Assembly: GCA_944384855.1 (NCBI GenBank)
Contig: CALWUY010000066.1
Span: 62,001-126,000, forward strand
Direction: 5' to 3'
DNA length: 64,000 nucleotides
Source of the DNA: an uncultured Clostridia bacterium
GTDB taxonomy: Bacteria > Bacillota > Clostridia > Oscillospirales > Acutalibacteraceae
The position numbers and the translations under genes are program-made. Of this stretch, positions 60,165 through 64,000 are shown piece by piece. Every line of letters starts with the position of its first letter. Within the stretch, counting starts at the first letter, position 1. Under the pieces are notes generated by a model. The model was not told the origin of the DNA and did no database searches. It saw nothing but the letters and a program-made list of their open reading frames with translations.

Positions 60165-60183
60165 CATATTCCCCTTACCCCCG

Positions 60184-61089
60184 TTATTTACCGATTGAAG
60201 AAATAAATCTTTTCGCAAACTGGTTAAAGGAAATCATAAGTACAAACAATACCACGGCTATCGCTGAAGCATATCCCATTTCAAAACGGGTGGTGCCGTA
60301 GTCAGTAAGATGATTCATTATGGTATGAGCTACATAATCGGTTGTAGGATATCCGCATATCGCAGTAATAACCGCGCCTACATTAAACGCGCTTGTTATA
60401 CTCATAACCGCACTGAAAATCATCTGCGGTTTAAGCATCGGTATTGTAATGTACCAAAGCTCCTGCCAGCGGTTGCGTATACCGTCAATGGCACCCGCTT
60501 CAAAGTAGGTTTTATCCACACCCTGAAATGCCGCGATCATTGAAAGGAATCCGGTTCCGAGACTGGTCCATAGAGATACGATTATAACTACCGGCATTAT
60601 GTAATCAGTGTTCTGTAAAAACTGTATGGGTTCGTTGATAAAACCAAGCCGGATCAAAAGTCCGTTTATATATCCGTAATCGTCACCGCTGAAAAGTATA
60701 CCCCATATAAGGTAAGCATTTCCCGATATTGAAGGGGCATAAAACAGCAGTGTGACAAATGAGCGTATCTTCGGTGTAAGCTCATTTATGAACCATGCGC
60801 AGATAAGGCTTAAAAGATATCCCCCCGGTCCTAAAATCACACCCAGAATAAGCGTGTTTTTTACACCAGTCATAAATACACTGTCTTTAAGAAAAAGCCG
60901 GCCGTAATTTTCAAGTCCCACAAAGGTGGGCATCTGCAGAACATTGAAGGAGGTAAGACTCAAAAACATGGCAATTACTACCGGAAGTACCGTAAATATC
61001 GTAAACAGTATCATATACGGTGCCACAAACAGATAGGAAACCTTGCTTTTGCGCATACGCTGCAAAGTATATTTAGTTTTATTTCTCAT
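60184..61089 (-). CDS. Sugar ABC transporter permease, MalF-type (pair 1)
   Basis: A 301-residue permease with about six membrane segments and the EAA loop EAGAIDGIRNRWQELWYITIPMLKP. ATG 61089 overlaps the end of the binding-protein gene by 11 bases and has GAGGTG upstream, so it is translationally coupled to it. It is the direct partner of the large binding protein. Confidence 0.92.
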   Translation of the reverse strand: MRNKTKYTLQRMRKSKVSYLFVAPYMILFTIFTVLPVVIAMFLSLTSFNVLQMPTFVGLENYGRLFLKDSVFMTGVKNTLILGVILGPGGYLLSLICAWFINELTPKIRSFVTLLFYAPSISGNAYLIWGILFSGDDYGYINGLLIRLGFINEPIQFLQNTDYIMPVVIIVSLWTSLGTGFLSMIAAFQGVDKTYFEAGAIDGIRNRWQELWYITIPMLKPQMIFSAVMSITSAFNVGAVITAICGYPTTDYVAHTIMNHLTDYGTTRFEMGYASAIAVVLFVLMISFNQFAKRFISSIGK

Positions 61090-63952
61090 TCTGCAGCACC
61101 TCGTTAAACTCTTTCCTCTTCTGAGCAAGCTCCTCGTTGAATTCCTTTACATACTGTGTAAGCACCTCTGCCGGATCCTCACCCATTGTCTGCTCTTCGG
61201 AACCGTTGTAAGTACGGTTGAAAGCGAATGTCAGCACACGGTCAAGATAATATCCGCCCGGTACCTGCGGGATGGCGTCAACATTTTTCAGCTGTTCTGT
61301 AAGATTACGGTATTCGCTGCTGCTCCATGCCATAAGCGAAAGCGCCTCGTTGTTGGCGGAATTGACCTTCGCGCAGTTTCCCAGCAGGCTTTCCATACGC
61401 ATTCCGTAATCGCTCTGTACCTGCGGTGACATGTACCATTTCATGAATTCCCACGCAGTATCCTTGTTTTGGGAGGTTTCCATCAGCATCATATATGTTG
61501 TGGTGCCGACAGAAACATTATTTATATTTCCGTTTTCGTCCTCAGTTCCCGGAATAGGAACCATTTCCCAAAGTCCCTTTATTTCGGGAGCAAATGCAAT
61601 AAGCTGGTTGTAAACGGTGTAATTTTGGATTGCCAACGGCATTTCACCTGTTCTGAAACGGTTCGCGAAATCAAATGTTACAGGTGAATCGTAAAGTGTG
61701 AATAATTCACAGAAATCCACAAAAGACTCAAGACAGGTATTGGATTTAAGATTTGTATACTTGCCGTCTTCGATGTAGAATTCGCCGCCGTTCTGATAAA
61801 GCAGCACGGCATACATGCTTGAATCGTGGGGAATACCCACTTCCATACCGTTATACTGCAGGGATGGAATAAGCTTCTTTAACTCCGTCCAGGTTTTCGG
61901 GACCTCCCAGCCGTATTCCTCAAATATGTCGGTACGGTAGAACATCATATTAAATCCGAAGGTCTGCGGCATTCCGTATACGCCGCCGTTAAGCCTTGCA
62001 GGCTTGATCGCGGCCTCGGAAAACTGCGAGAAAACTTCGTCGTAATCTTCAAATTCGGTCAGGTCAACCACCGCGCCGCGCAGCGCGTAGTCAACCGGTT
62101 CTGTAGTCAGACAGTCGAAGGCTACATCCGGCGCTATACCCGCTATTACAGACTGCAGCAACGTGCCTGTAGGAACTATCTTGAGATTTACCGTGACATT
62201 ATGTTCTTTTGTATATGTGCTGCTCATAAGATCACGCACTATTTCTCCCTGGTCACGGCCGCTCTGAATCCATACAGTCAGTTCTTCCCTGTCTTCTGAA
62301 TCTGCGCCCTCAGTCTGACCGATAGAACTGTAATCGGTTACGTAAGACGCAAGAAAGCTTTTTATCGAAAACGCAAGCTTTTCAAAGAACCCTTTTTCAG
62401 CCTTCGGAAGTTCACTGCCTTCAGGCTGTATGAATATCCGGTCAATCTCCAGCGGCTGCTCGATAGCAGACAGCAGCCATGAGCTGAGCGATCCCAAATT
62501 GGATTTGAACTGCTTGAGATTTTCGGCAATACTGCGTGGCTTTTCAGTCATCTTGTCTATCTGAAAAACAAGCTTATCTATAATCGATGTATAACTTCCG
62601 GACGCTCCGGCCTGTTCCTTTATGTCTTCAACACAGGCTCTGAGATTATCGGATATCTCCGCCATTTCCTCAATTTCATCGGGGATCAGCTCATCAAAGC
62701 CGTAGTCACGGTTAACATCAGGCGAACTTCCCGTTATCATCACTATGCGCCTGTAAATTCTGTTTAAAGAATTGAGCGCCGCATTTACTTCACTTACTAT
62801 CTGAGAAACATCGCCTGATACCGCTTCCAGAGTTATGGTATGCTCTCCCGCTTCAAGCCAGAAAGCATAAGTCGTTTCACCGTCTCCCAGCTTTTCACAC
62901 TGCCAGGCTGAATCATAGTCAAAATGAATCTTCGCAGCCTCGCTGAACGGAACCTTTCCGTCTATATAAAGCTTGCGGCTGGCGAATATACCGTCGGACA
63001 AATTCTGACGGTAACGTATGCCTATTTCGTACATTCCCGACGCATCTGCCGTAAACTTCCAGGTAATTGCGTCGCCTACCGTCTTCCAGCTCGATGCGCC
63101 TACGGTATTAAGCTTAAGCGCTACTGCCGACTGCGGCGTTGTAGCAGGGGAAGTCCTGTCTGTTGTAGGCAAAACCGTAGCAGAATTTTTCTCGCTGAAC
63201 GCTTCGCCCTCAATTATTATCGGATCTGTCTCTGCAGCAGCTGATCCGTCGTATTGTTTCTCGTATTCCGCATAATCTATCACAGTTTCCAAAGGTAAAA
63301 ATTCTATGGCAGAAACAGCGACTTTACCTCTCGATCCTGTAAATTTGATGCTGTGCTGACCCTGCTTTAAACTGAATACAAAGGGAGTATCGGTATATCC
63401 GGTTGAATCCGACACATCATAAGTATTCCAGCGCAGGATCTCTTCTGAGGCCGGCATAATATCGTTGCCGGCCACATTGGTTTCAAATTCTCCGTTTGAC
63501 TGAGTAAAGGTTCTCCTCATACTTATCAGCGAAGCTTCCTTGAATGGTGTTTTACCGTCAATCTCAAGTTCCAATTCCAGATTTCCTCCGGATTTTTCCG
63601 CCGCCGCATAAGTAATCCGCAGCATATAAGCACAGTCTCTCTCCGCTGTGAAAACCCATTCGGCATTGCCGGTATCTGGAATTACCACCGCATCCTTGCC
63701 AAGCTCGTGTATATTTTCAACTATTGAAACATCATCAGAATGCTGTGTCGGGTTAAGCGCATCAACTGTTATTTTCCCTTCGGTATCCGGTACCGCGGGA
63801 TTATCCTGCGTATACTGCGAATATGTAATAAGTGAATTTGTACTGCCGGTGTCAGCAGCTGATACAGCGCTCACGGTATAGTTCCCTGCTACAGTTGTAA
63901 AAAGCAGGGAAATTACGGTTACAGCAGAAATTAAAGATTTCTTTTTAAGCAT
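61079..63952 (-). CDS. Oversized solute-binding protein with two carbohydrate-binding-like modules
   Basis: A 957-residue secreted protein. Parts: signal peptide 1-33; two CBM6/35-like beta-sandwiches (about 36-218 and 235-395, both with an A-x-x-Y-x-(L/I)-x-I-x-Y strand and a G-(Q/E)-H-(S/T)-I-x-(F/L) strand); a helical linker (400-540); and a family-1-type sugar-binding lobe pair (about 545-957, EELTVWIQSGRDQGEIV, APDVAFD, MPQTFGFNMMFYRTD). Normal binding proteins have about 430 residues. The signal peptide has no lipobox cysteine, so the usual lipid anchor is missing. GGAGGT lies 8 bases before the ATG. Confidence 0.88.
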   Translation of the reverse strand: MLKKKSLISAVTVISLLFTTVAGNYTVSAVSAADTGSTNSLITYSQYTQDNPAVPDTEGKITVDALNPTQHSDDVSIVENIHELGKDAVVIPDTGNAEWVFTAERDCAYMLRITYAAAEKSGGNLELELEIDGKTPFKEASLISMRRTFTQSNGEFETNVAGNDIMPASEEILRWNTYDVSDSTGYTDTPFVFSLKQGQHSIKFTGSRGKVAVSAIEFLPLETVIDYAEYEKQYDGSAAAETDPIIIEGEAFSEKNSATVLPTTDRTSPATTPQSAVALKLNTVGASSWKTVGDAITWKFTADASGMYEIGIRYRQNLSDGIFASRKLYIDGKVPFSEAAKIHFDYDSAWQCEKLGDGETTYAFWLEAGEHTITLEAVSGDVSQIVSEVNAALNSLNRIYRRIVMITGSSPDVNRDYGFDELIPDEIEEMAEISDNLRACVEDIKEQAGASGSYTSIIDKLVFQIDKMTEKPRSIAENLKQFKSNLGSLSSWLLSAIEQPLEIDRIFIQPEGSELPKAEKGFFEKLAFSIKSFLASYVTDYSSIGQTEGADSEDREELTVWIQSGRDQGEIVRDLMSSTYTKEHNVTVNLKIVPTGTLLQSVIAGIAPDVAFDCLTTEPVDYALRGAVVDLTEFEDYDEVFSQFSEAAIKPARLNGGVYGMPQTFGFNMMFYRTDIFEEYGWEVPKTWTELKKLIPSLQYNGMEVGIPHDSSMYAVLLYQNGGEFYIEDGKYTNLKSNTCLESFVDFCELFTLYDSPVTFDFANRFRTGEMPLAIQNYTVYNQLIAFAPEIKGLWEMVPIPGTEDENGNINNVSVGTTTYMMLMETSQNKDTAWEFMKWYMSPQVQSDYGMRMESLLGNCAKVNSANNEALSLMAWSSSEYRNLTEQLKNVDAIPQVPGGYYLDRVLTFAFNRTYNGSEEQTMGEDPAEVLTQYVKEFNEELAQKRKEFNEVLQNEK

Positions 63953-64000
63953 CCTACAGACCTCCGGCAGAATTTTGTTGAACTATTTCTTGAATAATTT

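Noticed and set aside
1..64000. tRNA, rRNA, insertion sequence or prophage genes
   Set aside because: None recognised on either strand by reading; short or degenerate ones could be missed without a covariance search.

Overview
This window looks like chromosomal DNA of an anaerobic, Gram-positive gut- or rumen-type Clostridia (Oscillospirales/Ruminococcaceae-like by inference). The grounds are AGGAGG-type ribosome binding sites, sigma-A promoters, a lysine riboswitch, a glycyl-radical enzyme, radical SAM chemistry, dockerins, acetate kinase, and clusters of sugar ABC transporter and GH38 genes. No rRNA, tRNA, CRISPR array or insertion sequence was seen. LAYOUT. 1-8.1 kb is housekeeping: the 3' end of an aconitase-X swivel gene, a lysine riboswitch with dapA and ung, an AbrB-type regulator, rRNA methyltransferases rsmE/rsmF, and an AraC regulator divergent from an orphan glycyl-radical enzyme. 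8.2-13.8 kb is a Dlt-like operon (amino-acid adenylating ligase, carrier protein, MBOAT, SGNH protein) that also carries a PLP fold-III decarboxylase. 13.9-16 kb is a two-component system. 16.2-20.7 kb holds an oxidoreductase, a PHP hydrolase, two copies of a small membrane protein, a DUF11 protein, and a decayed relic of an alpha-mannosidase gene whose promoter is still nearly intact. 20.7-25.8 kb is GH38, a galactokinase-family kinase and ackA; 25.9-31.2 kb is tmcAL, a DUF4380-like gene, mrp, an S1 protein and a YetF/DUF4363 pair. 31.2-35.4 kb is a RiPP-like locus: a secreted cohesin-like protein, a 44-residue precursor, a SPASM radical SAM maturase and an HPr-kinase-like protein. 35.7-64 kb is a large minus-strand glycan-use region. 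HOW IT FITS TOGETHER. In the last region an unusually large binding protein with two carbohydrate-binding-like modules feeds two pairs of sugar permeases, with no ATPase encoded nearby. A 1589-residue membrane-anchored protein and two dockerin proteins share about sixteen copies of one ~160-residue beta-sandwich-like module. One dockerin protein also carries a TIM-barrel hydrolase domain whose paralogue is a separate cytoplasmic enzyme. Two GH38 enzymes without signal peptides would process imported oligosaccharides. The likely substrate is an alpha-mannose-containing glycan, but this is inference. The most promising undescribed systems are the radical SAM plus HPr-kinase-like RiPP locus, the repeated-module glycan apparatus, and the Dlt-like operon with its decarboxylase.
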